NCBI GenBank assembly: GCA_964036275.1
Contig: OZ038440.1
Coordinates: forward strand, 12,437,690-12,501,689
From: Litoditis marina
Lineage: Eukaryota > Nematoda > Chromadorea > Rhabditida > Rhabditidae
Reading direction: 5' to 3'
DNA length: 64,000 nt
In this document: positions 22,289 to 33,322 of the stretch, one piece after another
Layout of the letters: every line of letters begins with the position of its first letter
How positions within the stretch are numbered: the first letter of the stretch is position 1
The notes under the pieces: model-generated
What the model was told of the DNA's origin: nothing
The model's input: only the letters and a program-made list of their open reading frames with translations
The model's database searches: none
Position numbers and translations under genes: made by a program

Positions 22289-25200
22289 ATGTTGTGGTAT
22301 GCGTCCTATGTCGTTTTGTTGTTAACAGGTATGATCTTTATAATTTTTTTCTCCATCTTATTCTTCTTCTTTTACGTCGTTCTCTTCATTCACGTCATAT
22401 TCCACATCTGCTTGAAATTCACCTGTAGACCATTTCTAACGGTGGACACATTAAACGAAAAACATTGAGAGTTAAAACAATCGATTTACTCAGATTTTTT
22501 TTTAAACTCATACTTATGAAAGGTCAAGTGTAACGGATTTATTCTTATTTGTGCCAGGTAACATCAACCCTAATGAAACTTCAAAAGTTTGAAACTGGAG
22601 CTCACATACGAAGTTAATCATTCACATAGGTGACAATGAAAAACAAAACTACAGTGATACTGTACTCATTGCTAACGAATTTAGCATTATGTTGTGAAAC
22701 ATGAAATAAATGTATCATGGAAACTATATATAAGAGTTGAATTGGTTATCTGGTTACAGTGCGGGCTGACTTCATGAGCGAGCAGAAGAAATTAGTAACT
22801 CGCCTATTGGAAGACTACGATCCATCTATTGGTGTGGTCAACACATTAGGTTAATGATCTGAACGAAACACGGGTTATAAACGGTTCAAGTTTCGAGGTT
22901 CGAGTTCTATTTGCCACATCACAATGTTTCATGTGGTGCTCCATGGCCGTGCATTTTCTATTACACGTTTCTGAAACAAGGATGAAAATAGCGTAGTTTA
23001 TTCGACCCGTTTCCATTCTCTAAAAATATAATTTGAACCTTTAGGAATGATAGTTGACTAACTTTCTCAATCCGAATATTGCATGTAATAACAAATGGTT
23101 CGGTCGAAAACAAATTTGGCCATGTATGAATGACTATTTAAGGCAACTTATGTTCACATATAAGTTTATATGGCTGCCATAAGTAATCAATATTTAATGC
23201 AATATATTCAACAGGATCTACAGTCGATGAAGAAGTAGAGGGTCAACCAGTTCTTTTGCCAATCAATATCACACTTAAATCGATACAGTTACCGCAAGTG
23301 GTAGGTGTTATTGACAACAAAGGTATGCGAATATCATGAACGTTCTTGTATTGAAAAAGTAAAATTAAAGAGGAATAAAAGTGAGACATTACCACGTGGG
23401 AGTGAGGATCGTCACTGTGGTAGGAAGAACATTTTAAGTCGAAATGGTTTCGGCAAGTTTATTTAAATATTTCCTGTTGTTAAATCAGAATTGTCGGTGA
23501 CCTTATGGGTCATGTTTGAAAGTGATTTAGTTTTTTTCAGCGAGAGCCGGAAGAAACAGTTGCTGTTATGTTTTCATATTATCTGGTGGGTTTCTTCAGA
23601 CCTTACTAACCGAAGTTGTTGACAGAAAAAATAACGGCTTTATCCCGTAACCAGCAATTAATACGACATCATGAGAGATATCAGAGTACATGAGACTCCG
23701 TACACCTTAGCCTTCGGAAGAACATAACTACTTGGCTGGTACTCAACTGTGTCCACCACCACACACAAAACATTATTTAGTAAAGCAGGTAAAGTAGAGC
23801 AAGTTGCGAATAAAGTTTCTGTTTGTAACCCAACTTTTTTCGAACATTCAGGCTTGGGTGGACAAGCGTTTGAGTTGAAACTCTTCAGAATTTGGTGGAA
23901 TTCCGTCCTTCTTTCTGAGTCGAAACCGAGTCTGGGTGCCTGAAGTCACACCTTTTCCTGCGTAAGTTGATTAACTCTTGAAGGCGGACTCTGAATACTC
24001 ACTTAGTCTGACTTTTTCAAATGTTACATTTACTTTTACATTTTATCATTTCCAATACTACAAACAATATATTCTCTCCTCTCTCTAATGGTTAAATATT
24101 GAAAAATGATTTCGTAGTAGCTGGGATATGTACGATGGAGAATTTTTTTTCCAAAAGTTGACCGTATCAATTGAGTAGTCTCAGAAATTGAGCTAGTAAT
24201 CATTTTTTCATATGTCGCCTCCATTTCATTGCATAATATTTCAGACGAAGTGTCGAGAATTTGCGAGCCGACTACCAGGAAAACGTATTGGTGGGTCATT
24301 TTTATCCTTATCTGCTTGTTAATTGTAAAACACAAAAAATCCAAATACTGAAAATTGAAAAAGGAACATGCACAGAAAGTGGTGTTGCATATTCTTAAAT
24401 TTTGCCTGTGTCAACTCAGTTTCCGCTTGTCGCCTTTTCCGTGTTTCGCTTGCAGAATTCGAGATAAATCTGGTTTGGGAAAACGGTTTAGACCGTTTGA
24501 ACGTCTTGTTACGGCATCCAGCGACGTTAACCTGACATTTCACATTGTTATCATTCTGACAGGTTCACGCAAACGGAACGATCGTCCTGTTCACTATGAC
24601 GAATATTGAGTACGTCTGCTCATTCCACGTGAGTTTGTACGTAGAACTACTGATTGAATCCCCAGCAAACATGTACTAGTTGTCAACAGAACATGAAACA
24701 CGTCATAGAATATTGAGTAGTGCACATAGGTCGAGAGGCTTTGTGAGTGCTTTGTAATTTTCCATTTATTACTAGTAACCATCCGAAGTAGAGTCAATTC
24801 GACTATTCCCTCCGCTTACAAAGCGCTCTTTGGGAAGTAACCGAAGTTTCGTTGTAGTATGATCTCGATAAAAGCCGTAGTTTTTGAATTATGACCGAGA
24901 CTAGACGGGAATGAACTACAAACACAGCAAAATAAGGCAGCATAGACCGTAGCAGTCCTATAGTTGAATGTTACACGTTTATACGACTAAATGTTCAGGT
25001 AGAAGACTTTCCGTTCGACACGCAATCCTGTGAGATGTACATTGCGTGCTCTGTATTTCCTGGCGATACGCTGTTGCTAATTCCCTTCATAGCTCCGGAA
25101 CTTCAACGAGAGAGGGAACTGGCCATATCGGTAGAGTTCCTGACATTACGCACGGGGCAACGTGCCCACAAATAGTCATGACTGTTTTCCATCAGAATGA

Positions 25201-27263
25201 AGTGAACTACCCTTTTTAGAAAAAAAATTACTAATTCTGTAAATTTCCTTTTACGTTTAGAGAACGAGACGTCACGTGTTACGAGAACTATAAAACAACC
25301 ACACGTTACATGTTGATGAATAAACCAGCACATTGTGCATCAGAGTCTAAAAATCGCATTCACCAACATTTTTTAATTATTGTTCATTCACAACTTCCAT
25401 GTGTTCTCCATGTGCAAAGTTTGGCATTCATAACTTCACCCAGTTACACAAATAGAATCCACATACCTTGTCAGTTTAACGATCGTGGAACACAGCTTGT
25501 GATCCACGAAACTAGATTTCAGGGAAACGTGGAATGGGAAATGTTGAGTGTGACAGCAGAGGAGGAAGAAGAAGACACGGCAAATATGATAGAAGCCGGC
25601 ACAGCGGTAGATGTTTAATATTTTTATCAGGAGAGCAGATTGAGGGATTCGGACCACACGAGTAGTACGGTTGTTGGAGTCCGACTCGGAGTTTGACTCG
25701 AAATTATCTAAGACTAGCAGTTTGAACTTGTTAACAACCCTAGTGAGTGGGCTTGATCCAGTGAGTACGGCTTGTATTGGTGGAATCTCAATGTTTTGGA
25801 AAATATAGCAAATGGCCGTGCAGAAATGAAAAAAAGGAATGCTAACAAAAATTAAAAGTTATACTGTTGTGCAGGTAAAAAAATGCCCTCTGTTCTAGGC
25901 GAGATTCGTTTTCGTCATCAAGCGAAGACCACTGTTTTACATTTACATGATTATAATCCCGTCGTTTATCATAAATGGCATTTCAATGATTGGACTTTTC
26001 ATGAAAGACGGGGACCGCAGTGAAAGGGTACGTTTCGTTTTTGATACGTAATAATTTGCCTAAAATGAAAATAACTTCTCAAATCGGAGTTGGAGCCGAA
26101 ACGAACTGCACTTGTTTTGAAATATAGCTAAGTTTATTAAATAATAGTATTCAAAGTTCTCACCTAATTTAAGTTAGGCGTTTATTATATAAATAGTAAA
26201 TTAACATAAGCCTTAACATAGTATATATTTTCATTAATCCCACCAGAATATGATCTCTGCGAACAATTGCGGTGACAGAAAGAAACGCAGGATATGATTT
26301 TGAGTGTTCCTGCAGTCAACCTCTTGTCTTCGTCACACAAAAAAGCAGTGGCAAGAACTGAGGTCCATGATAGTTGTTCAATGTGATTCATATTTTCAGC
26401 TGAACATAGGACTGACCACTATTATGACCATGAGTTTCATCCTGAACATTTTATCGGACAAGGTTCCGAGATCGAATACTCTACCTCTTCTAGGTGAGGC
26501 CACCTTTTCTCAGCTACAGATAAACGAAATGTAAATACTATCACAAACAAGGAACATAAATTTTGATCGAACAATCATGGAGCCGAATGCAGGTTGCAAA
26601 TTCAATCAATGTAACTTTGACTTTCAGCGGAATTAGGTGATAGCATTGAAAAGTATGAACGCAGATTATGATATTTTCTGAAAACTTTTCAACCCCACTC
26701 AGTTGAATTTTCTTAATTCAGATCCAGATGATCACAGTACCACATTAATTGACTCCACGATTTCTTTATTTTGGAAACATTTTCATTTTCGTCCATTGCA
26801 GCAATCTACCTCATGATTTGTCTCGGCCTTATTCTGCTTTCGATCTGCATTGTCCTGGCGTTTCCGAACCGCAAACTCTTGCCTAAGAGAACTTCGGAAA
26901 AGATGAAATTGACGAAATGGGGAAGGTTAGACAGAACTTTTTTGTTACTATCACATAGAGAGTTTACACATGTGGACCGAACTCGAAAATAGTTGAAATA
27001 ATGGAATGTTACTTTTAAAAGCTCAACAGTTCAAAGGTGAACGTCTAGATGATTTCGAACTCGTCTTGTAAAAGCTGACTATACTGCTAGTCAATTGCAC
27101 AGTCACGTGAAACATGTTAATCATAAATATTCAGTTTACTTCCAGTATAAATTTGAAAGTTTTCAATTTCAGACATTTTGCTTCGCTTCATGTGTTCGAC
27201 CTGGCAATGATTGTTATGGAAACATTGAATACCATTGCTTTTATTGTCGTCATATCAAGCTGA
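22289..27263 (+). pseudogene. Cys-loop ligand-gated ion channel D, in-frame stop at codon 96
   Basis: Thirteen exons: 22289-22328, 22760-22849, 23215-23300, 23541-23585, 23852-23961, 24245-24290, 24563-24628, 24999-25130, 25523-25606, 25899-26027, 26400-26493, 26802-26925 and 27173-27263. The total is 1137 nt (379 codons), with all phases consistent and all splice sites canonical. The one fault is TGA at 23876-23878. In genes B and C this codon is TGG (Trp, in RLKWN and RIQWN). Everything else is well kept: signal peptide (MLWYASYVVLLLTG), Cys-loop with FPFD and two Cys 13 apart, GNVEWEM, an acidic insert (EEEEEDT) before M1, M1 (MIIIPSFIINGISMIGLF), M2 (GLTTIMTMSFILNILS), M3 and M4. This is either a recent null allele, a strain polymorphism, a sequencing error or a read-through. 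Translation that stops there leaves only an N-terminal fragment without membrane segments. Confidence 0.75.
27078..27120 (+). repeat. Dispersed ~120-bp repeat, truncated copy 3 (M3-M4 intron of channel D)
   Basis: About 43 bp remain (CTAGTCAATTGCACAGTCAC, then GTGAAACATGTTAA). This is the left part of the repeat at 1064, 11159 and 30321. Confidence 0.6.
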
Positions 27264-27281
27264 CTATGCTCGAATAATTAG

Positions 27282-27287
27282 AATAAA
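27282..27287 (+). terminator. Poly(A) signal AATAAA of channel gene D
   Basis: AATAAA 19 bases after the TGA of the M4 exon. Confidence 0.6.
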
Positions 27288-27814
27288 CATTTTTTCGATT
27301 GCATCAGATTTATTACAACATACTACGAATAATAATAAATATTTATTTTCCTTGAACTATGGATGTCGTCGAGAAAAGAAAAACTGTGACTAACAGTGAA
27401 AGATTTGAAATTAAACTGAAATTAGCATGACAGAGAATTTGGGAGTAATTATGAAAAAAAAAACCGAGGTTTTATATATTATTGAGAATAAATAATATTC
27501 TGAAAATGATAAAAAATATAAATAATTAACGCTCGCAATTTAATCATTCGAACACCAACAACAATCATAATGCGAAAAAAATGAAGACCATTCAGCATGA
27601 AATTTTGAAAACATGAGTTCAACTCAGTTCGGAATCTAACCGAAAAAAATGGCTAATTTTTTTTAATTTCAACTTTTCTTCAGTTCGAAACTGAATTGAA
27701 CTAATGTTTCTACTGAGCAAACACTAAAAAATCGTAATGATTGAAAGTAAATCATGAGTTATAAATAAATTCTCGTTTTTCGAGACTCAAAACATAAATA
27801 CTGGTGAGGCTGTA

Positions 27815-27963
27815 TTCATGGACATTCTGGTCATTTTATCCCAACCTGTGTCTACTCAAACGTACGCTTTTTCATCATTCCACTGGGATACCAGTCCCGC
27901 GAAATAGTGCGTAAAAAGAGAGACGCAGGCTGGGATGAAGAAACCGGGATGTTATAGCCTACG
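27815..27963. repeat. Small inverted-repeat element (CCTGCGTCTC family), copy 1
   Basis: The left side reads ATCCCAACCTGTGTCTACTC and the right side GAGAGACGCAGGCTGGGAT, with GGGATACCAG, GCGAAATAGTGCG and a trailing GGGATGTTATAGCCTACG. Related copies are at 33510-33705, 35030-35155, 41630-41805, 50030-50210 and 55490-55675. The size and inverted arms fit a MITE. This copy is diverged. Confidence 0.65.
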
Positions 27964-28170
27964 TTCTCATAATGGATACGATTATTTTATTGCTATTGTC
28001 ATTGTGACGATGAAGAGAAGTATCGTTGGCCAGGAGAAAGTGTTGGGCGTCGAATTACAACTGAAACACGTTTGTTTGTTTGTTCGTAATGACAAAATCA
28101 GCGCGCTCGTGCATTGCAATTGCACTGATAGCGCGATCTTGAATAACAGACTTTTCGATTGCTAGAATGT

Positions 28171-28189
28171 GCTTCCGTGGCGCAATAGG

Positions 28190-28226
<37 letters not shown>

Positions 28227-28243
28227 GAGCCCACCCGGGAGCG
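28171..28243 (+). tRNA. tRNA-Asn (anticodon GTT)
   Basis: A full cloverleaf. The acceptor stem GCTTCCG pairs with CGGGAGC (one G-T pair) and the discriminator is G at 28243. The D-arm is GCGC-AATAGGTA-GCGC. The anticodon stem is TTCGG/CCGAA with loop CTGTTAA, so the anticodon is GTT at 28204-28206. The T-arm is GGTGG-TTCGAGC-CCACC. There is no intron. The T-rich stretch some 80 bases later is the nearest clear T run. It stands alone between channel D and repeats. Confidence 0.95.
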
Positions 28244-28702
28244 AATGTTTTGTTTCCACTGGTATTGTTTGAATATTTCGAGTTCGAAATTGCGTATAAT
28301 ATTTTAGTTTTCTGCTGAAAAACAAATTCTAATTTTTTTCTTGGGATCACCTTATTAGTTCACATTATCCGTAACCCACATCATCCCTACTCTTTACTCA
28401 GACTTCAACAGTTAACGTTCGAACTACGTCAACACATTCAGGTATTTATTGGAAAATAAAAAATACAAGCGCTTATTTGTAATGGAGATTTTGTAATGGA
28501 TGCAGACTACAATGTCAAAATCGATACTCGTTCAGTCCACATAATCGTCCTACTTTAACGCAGTTTAAACGGACTGGCAAACCGGAAATAATACTGTATG
28601 GGTCACAAATTATGAAAAATACAAGACATATTATGAAAAGACGGTAGTTCGTCGCCATTTTCTCGAAAAAGACAGCAAGAGGCTCAATTGATTGAGCGAT
28701 TT

Positions 28703-28959
28703 CAGAACGATTAGCGCCAATTTTCTGCAATTGGCCAGCTACAAAAACGAGAGAGCATGCAGGTCAATGACGCGCAGACCGGCTAAGACAGTCTGCGTCT
28801 CTCTGACCTGTACACTCTCTCGTTCAGCCAATAAAAAAGTGGCTGGCCAATTGGCTGGGAATTGTCTGAGTGTCTTAGCCTGTCTGCGCGTCATTGACCT
28901 ACATGTTCTCTCGTTTTTGTAGCTGGCCAATTGCAGCAAAATTGGCGCTAATCGTTCTG
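28703..28959. repeat. 257-bp inverted-repeat element (MITE-like foldback)
   Basis: It begins CAGAACGATTAGCGCCAATT and ends AATTGGCGCTAATCGTTCTG, which is its reverse complement. The arms extend inward through GGCCAGCTACAAAAACGAGA and TCAATGACGCGCAGA on both sides, to about 100 bp each with a short central spacer. It has no coding frame. A third, separate copy of the inner arm motif follows at about 28985-29020. Confidence 0.9.
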
Positions 28960-28999
28960 AGTACGGAGCGAGCGGTCGTTGATTATTTGCCAATAGACG

Positions 29000-29145
29000 A
29001 GAGAGTGCGTAGATCAATGATACGCAGATGAGCTAGTCGCTCGCCAAATCCTGCCCCCACCAAATTGACCGTACACTGACCACAACGATTTGCTGAATCC
29101 TATACCCACCCATCTCCGTAGCAGCAACATTGTTGCGTATCCCTA
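29000..29145 (+). repeat. Dispersed repeat, copy of 9120-9280 (opposite strand)
   Basis: GTGCGTAGATCAATGATACG, CGCTCGCCAAATCCTGCCCC, CCACAACG and AATCCTATACCC occur in the same order on the - strand at 9120-9280. Confidence 0.55.
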
Positions 29146-29440
29146 ACTTGTTCTCCAGGATACCTCGGCGGTTCCGTTGTATTCCGACAATGCGCTGGCG
29201 CGTATGCAAATGAGTTTTCCTGAAATAATAGTTCAAAACTGCGAAAAGGTGTTAAGGTCCTACGGAAGTTAATTTGAAACAATGTTACATGTATAATAAG
29301 TGTTTTATATTAGAAATGTAGTTGCACATGTAAACAATATAAACCCAGCCGCACCCTCGACAAAAAGGCGCCGTGGCATAGTGTCTTCAAAAAGTCACCT
29401 TCTCGATATATTATCACCATCTGAGTTGGTTGAGACTATA

Positions 29441-29467
29441 CTTAGTTAGTTAGTTAGTTAGTTAGTT
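29441..29467 (+). repeat. (TTAG)n microsatellite
   Basis: Six to seven uninterrupted TTAG units. This is not the nematode telomere repeat (TTAGGC), so I read it as an ordinary simple repeat. Confidence 0.9.
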
Positions 29468-29662
29468 GGCAGAGTGAGCTCACCACTTTTATCACTTCGC
29501 TATGGTGCAAGTTATCTGAACTTAATGATTTTCGATAGAAGGTTTTTCTTTTCGACAACAACTTTTGTTACGAAGTGAACTAATATATTTTGTTTCCACA
29601 ATCTGACCCCTTCAATTTACGCACAGCTCTCTTTTCATTCTTATCTACAAGTTGTATTGCAG

Positions 29663-29713
29663 TGACACATGTACACGTGAATCTGGTTGGCATAGCAACT
29701 ATCAAAACGGAAA
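29663..29713 (+). pseudogene. Candidate relic exon of a fifth Cys-loop channel gene
   Basis: An acceptor TTGTATTGCAG and donor GTAAAC bound 51 nt. Read with a carried G, they give VTHVHVNLVGIATIKTE. This resembles the exon-3 products of genes B-D (for example LHINVTLGSIQIYQV). The phase joins the candidate exon at 31381-31419. No signal-peptide exon upstream and no later exons were found, so it looks like a truncated remnant. Confidence 0.35.
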
Positions 29714-30320
29714 GTAAACTAATTGCGTATTGCAATACCAAGAAAACAATTATCATGAACTAAAATGAATGGTAGATGAAATACCTGTGTGCAATTCCCT
29801 ATGTTACACATCTTCTGATACGTTCCCAGTGTGAAGTCGACCAATTTCAAACAGGAATACGCATTTATACAATCCTTAAAACAAATGGAAACAATCGAGA
29901 AAGAACAAATCAATACCGTAACGTAGGGTCTGAAGAAAAACGTAACATGGCGTCTTTTGTCTGATGTGTTTGAGAGGTCTTTTTGTCACCATGAATTAGC
30001 ACTTTTTATGAATTGCATGTTTTGCAAAGGTAGTTCAAATGTTAGCTTTTGCAAATTACAGTTTTCACATCATAGGGCCATTCCCTTCAAATGTTTAGAG
30101 TTTCGTGATTCCGACTCATTAGAAATAGTCGATAAGTCAGACTTACGGTGGCATTCGTCGTATGCGTCTGATTCAGATGTCCATTTTGTTCCACGTGACA
30201 CCGTAACGGAGCAATAGAAGCAACGACGGGTAATAGCAACAATAATCGAAGCATTCTTTTCGCTTTTCTGGGAACCGGAATCTCTAACATTAATATACAA
30301 GTATTTTGGCCTAAGTTAAT

Positions 30321-30440
30321 TATACTTTTAGTCAATTGCACAGCCCCGTGAAAGATGTTAAACACAGTAGAACTCGGAAACGTGCAATGACACAAAGTGC
30401 AGGATACTTCATTAGAATGCTAACTTTACATGAATATTCA
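30321..30440 (+). repeat. Dispersed ~120-bp repeat, copy 4
   Basis: Shares AGTCAATTGCACAGCCCCGT, GAAAGATGTTAAACACAGTA, AACTCGGAAACGTGCAATGA and TTAGAATGCTAACTTTACAT with copy 1 at 1064. Confidence 0.65.
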
Positions 30441-30794
30441 AATTTACGTGACTATTCAATTTTACGTGACTATTTGCTAGTACATAGTAGCCTGTTAACA
30501 CCATTGGAAAAACCAAATATTTTCATCCTTCAACATTCGGAGAAACAGGATGATGAATGATGTTTGAAACATGAGTAATACACAGAGAAAATATTTTCAA
30601 GTACTTCGTTCTAAGAAAAGAAATGCTCTGATACATATTTCGTTTTGGAGGTTGAATTGAAGCACGATTGGTTTCTGATTGGGTGGGTTTTGTTTGGTTT
30701 GTTATTGCAGAATATTATTATCACGATCACGCCGATTTGATGCGGTTAATTGAGTAATCCATCGAAAATGACTGAAATCGCGTGCATAATAAAA

Positions 30795-30912
30795 TCAATA
30801 TCCTTGTTTCTTTTGGTTGGTGTTTTCAATTCTTAGTTTTATTATTACGTTTTATTATCAATATCCTTGTTTCTTTTGGTTGGTGTTTTCAATTCTTAGT
30901 TTTATTATTACG
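30795..30912 (+). repeat. 63-bp tandem duplication
   Basis: Two identical units that start TCAATATCCTTGTTTCTTTT and end TTTTATTATTACG, offset by 63 bp. The 12-base G run at 30961-30972 follows shortly after. Confidence 0.9.
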
Positions 30913-31380
30913 CATAATTGATTACAAATCTAAGGGAAAAACAGTGCAAAAACTGATGAAGGGGGGGGGGGGACGCGGAACTGATCAGAATGAAAAATAT
31001 GTCTCAGTGAGATTTAATGAGATTGAAAGTAGATAACTCAATGTGATGATGCGAAAATTGCGTCTCCATGGGAAACGAAAGTTTACGTGAGTGATTGCTA
31101 CCAGGAAAGTGTAAAGCATAGTAAACAAATAATGGTACGCTGAAAACTGAGAAAAATTGTAGCCAGGAAAACAGTTGTAAAGATATATCGCAAAAGTCAC
31201 CAACTGTACCTACTATCCGATTTCTTCACGTTTTCGTGGCTTTTTCGAAATTCTGCTCAATTAATGGCACGTTTTTTTCTTCATGATCGTCTGGGAAAAC
31301 CTATAAGCTACATTTCGCAAACATGTGACTTATGCCAGATTTGGACCTTGTTGATGCATACGAAGCTTTTTTATTTCCAG

Positions 31381-31419
31381 AAGACCTTCAATCCGAACCG
31401 GCGGTAGTTCTCGTCATTC
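31381..31419 (+). pseudogene. Candidate relic exon of a fifth Cys-loop channel gene
   Basis: Bounded by a strong acceptor (TTTTTATTTCCAG) and donor (GTACGT). In the phase set by 29663-29713 it reads KDLQSEPAVVLVI, like the exon-4 products KSSEQSVAVLIGFYM (B) and REPEETVAVMFSYYL (D). The next expected exon (Trp-x-Asp motif) is not found. Sequence after 32.36 kb belongs to the Ly-6 duplication. Confidence 0.35.
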
Positions 31420-32359
31420 GTACGTGACCTCCTACTTCAGCGACAACTACTGATGAATGTTCGTGATGAATAATCGGGTTCATTCAATGATTTTCTAGTT
31501 GCTTTGGAACGACACATGCAGAATAAAGTAAACCCTAAACTTTTCGAAGGCTGATAGTTATCAATGAATGTAAGCCTCATTACTCAATACCTTACTATAT
31601 TAGTGTATGATCTTGTGAAACAGAGTATGAGGTGCTAGAATATGAGAATACCCAAGAACATTCTAGAATAAAAGAATATACAAAACAATTTAAAACATTA
31701 GAATATTCGAGACAAATGTGTACAAGATGAATTCGAGAATGAGACTGCCTGTCCGTCCTAATTGAGTGATACGCGAAATAATTGCATAGAAGAGTCAGGC
31801 GTCAATCTGTTCACCTCAATACACCTGTACTCGTTTTAATTGGATATAAATGAATAAGGAGAAGATACATTGTATAGTTCTCGTCATTCCTACGCGAACA
31901 TTTGCAGGGCACCGTTTCAGTTATTGTTTCCAATAAAAATATTGCGTAAAAAATAAGGATTTCTTAATGTTGAAGGAAGATTATAAAAGAGCATGCAGAA
32001 GCTCTATAAAAGATTCATCGGAATGGGTTCTCCAAGAGTTTCAGGGTCATACTGTAGGAGTTCGCGAGCGTGTGAAAAAGGATATATTTTGCAGTGTTTT
32101 CTTTTTCCAACGCTGGCCTTGGCGTTCGACGGCCTTTTTCACTGTGTTTGGAGTTTGATCTCGTTGTGTTCTGGGAAACAGTTGTGAGTCACGGCGTGTA
32201 TCCTAGATCAAACTACAACAAGATTCGACCAGTTTCTATGACCTTCCTTACTCGTATGTTGCTCTTCCGGTGTTTGTGAGATTCGTTGAGAATTCCACAG
32301 TGTCAGTTATTTTTGCTAGACCCGCCCACGGTTTCAAAAAGTGATGTGTTCCTAAAAAA
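31420..32359. other. Gap between relic channel exons and the Ly-6 duplication
   Basis: The open frames at 31967-32279 overlap in three frames and have no splice support. At about 32150-32215 there is a copy of the short GTTTGATCTCG/GATCAAACTACAAC inverted pair described in the findings. Confidence 0.4.
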
Positions 32360-33322
32360 CAAAGATCATATCGGGTAAACATGTTATTGTTCGGCGTTTG
32401 CATCATAACGTTGAATATACCGTAGGAAAATCAATTTTACAACTCGAAAAAATAAACTTCGATTTCAAATTATTTTCACAGCTGACGTATTCGGAACTCG
32501 TTAACCTCTTCTTCTTCTGTTTTTTACTTGGAAAACAACTTTTCGCAATTCGGCAATTTCGCGTAAACTAATAATGTTTTTGTTACCCAGTGCTGAATCT
32601 CAGTCATGTAGGTTATAGTCCTTTTGAACCATTGACACTAGTACGTTACAAAAAAGAATTAATAGAAGACTAATGTCAAGAAACACGACATATTTATTAA
32701 CAAATAAAAGCAGTTGACCGACACGAAAACGATATATATCACATAAAAACAACCACAATATTGCTAAAGAAGGTGATATTTGGTTTTGTTTGGAATACAA
32801 GAAATAAGATTGGAGACTATTATCTTAGAAATCGTCAATAGCTTCTCATTGCTTTCGATAACATAGTTTAGAGATAAAATTGCTCATAGAACGAAATGGA
32901 GGGAGGAAAGATAGTCTGTAATAAAATAGGTTTGAGTTTTTTCGATGAGCAACCAATAGATCATCGAGGAAAAACTTCCTTACTTTCAAACTCATGTTAG
33001 ATCGTTAAACAATTACACCGGAAAAATGAGAGATCTGAAAATGAGTAGTTCTAGTTTACACAAAACTTGACGACGTTAACACTAACGGAAAATTAGTAGT
33101 TTTACCTTGTTTTGGAAAAAGTAAACATTGGACGCGGCATCTTGGTCAAGCTAAATGTCTCATAGAATGTTAGAAGTGAAATTGATAGTCAAGAAAAAAC
33201 GAGAAAACACAAAAATCATCATTAATGTACACTGTTAAATGAGGAACTGCATTCCATGTACAAAATAAGTATGAAAAGAAAAATCTTGTAAAATACACTC
33301 TGTTTTCATTTATATTTCGTGG

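Noticed and set aside
29441..29467. Interstitial telomere repeat
   Set aside because: The unit is TTAG, not the TTAGGC of nematode telomeres.
30961..30972. 12-base G run as a quadruplex or regulatory site
   Set aside because: A single homopolymer without further G tracts is more likely a simple repeat or assembly weak point.
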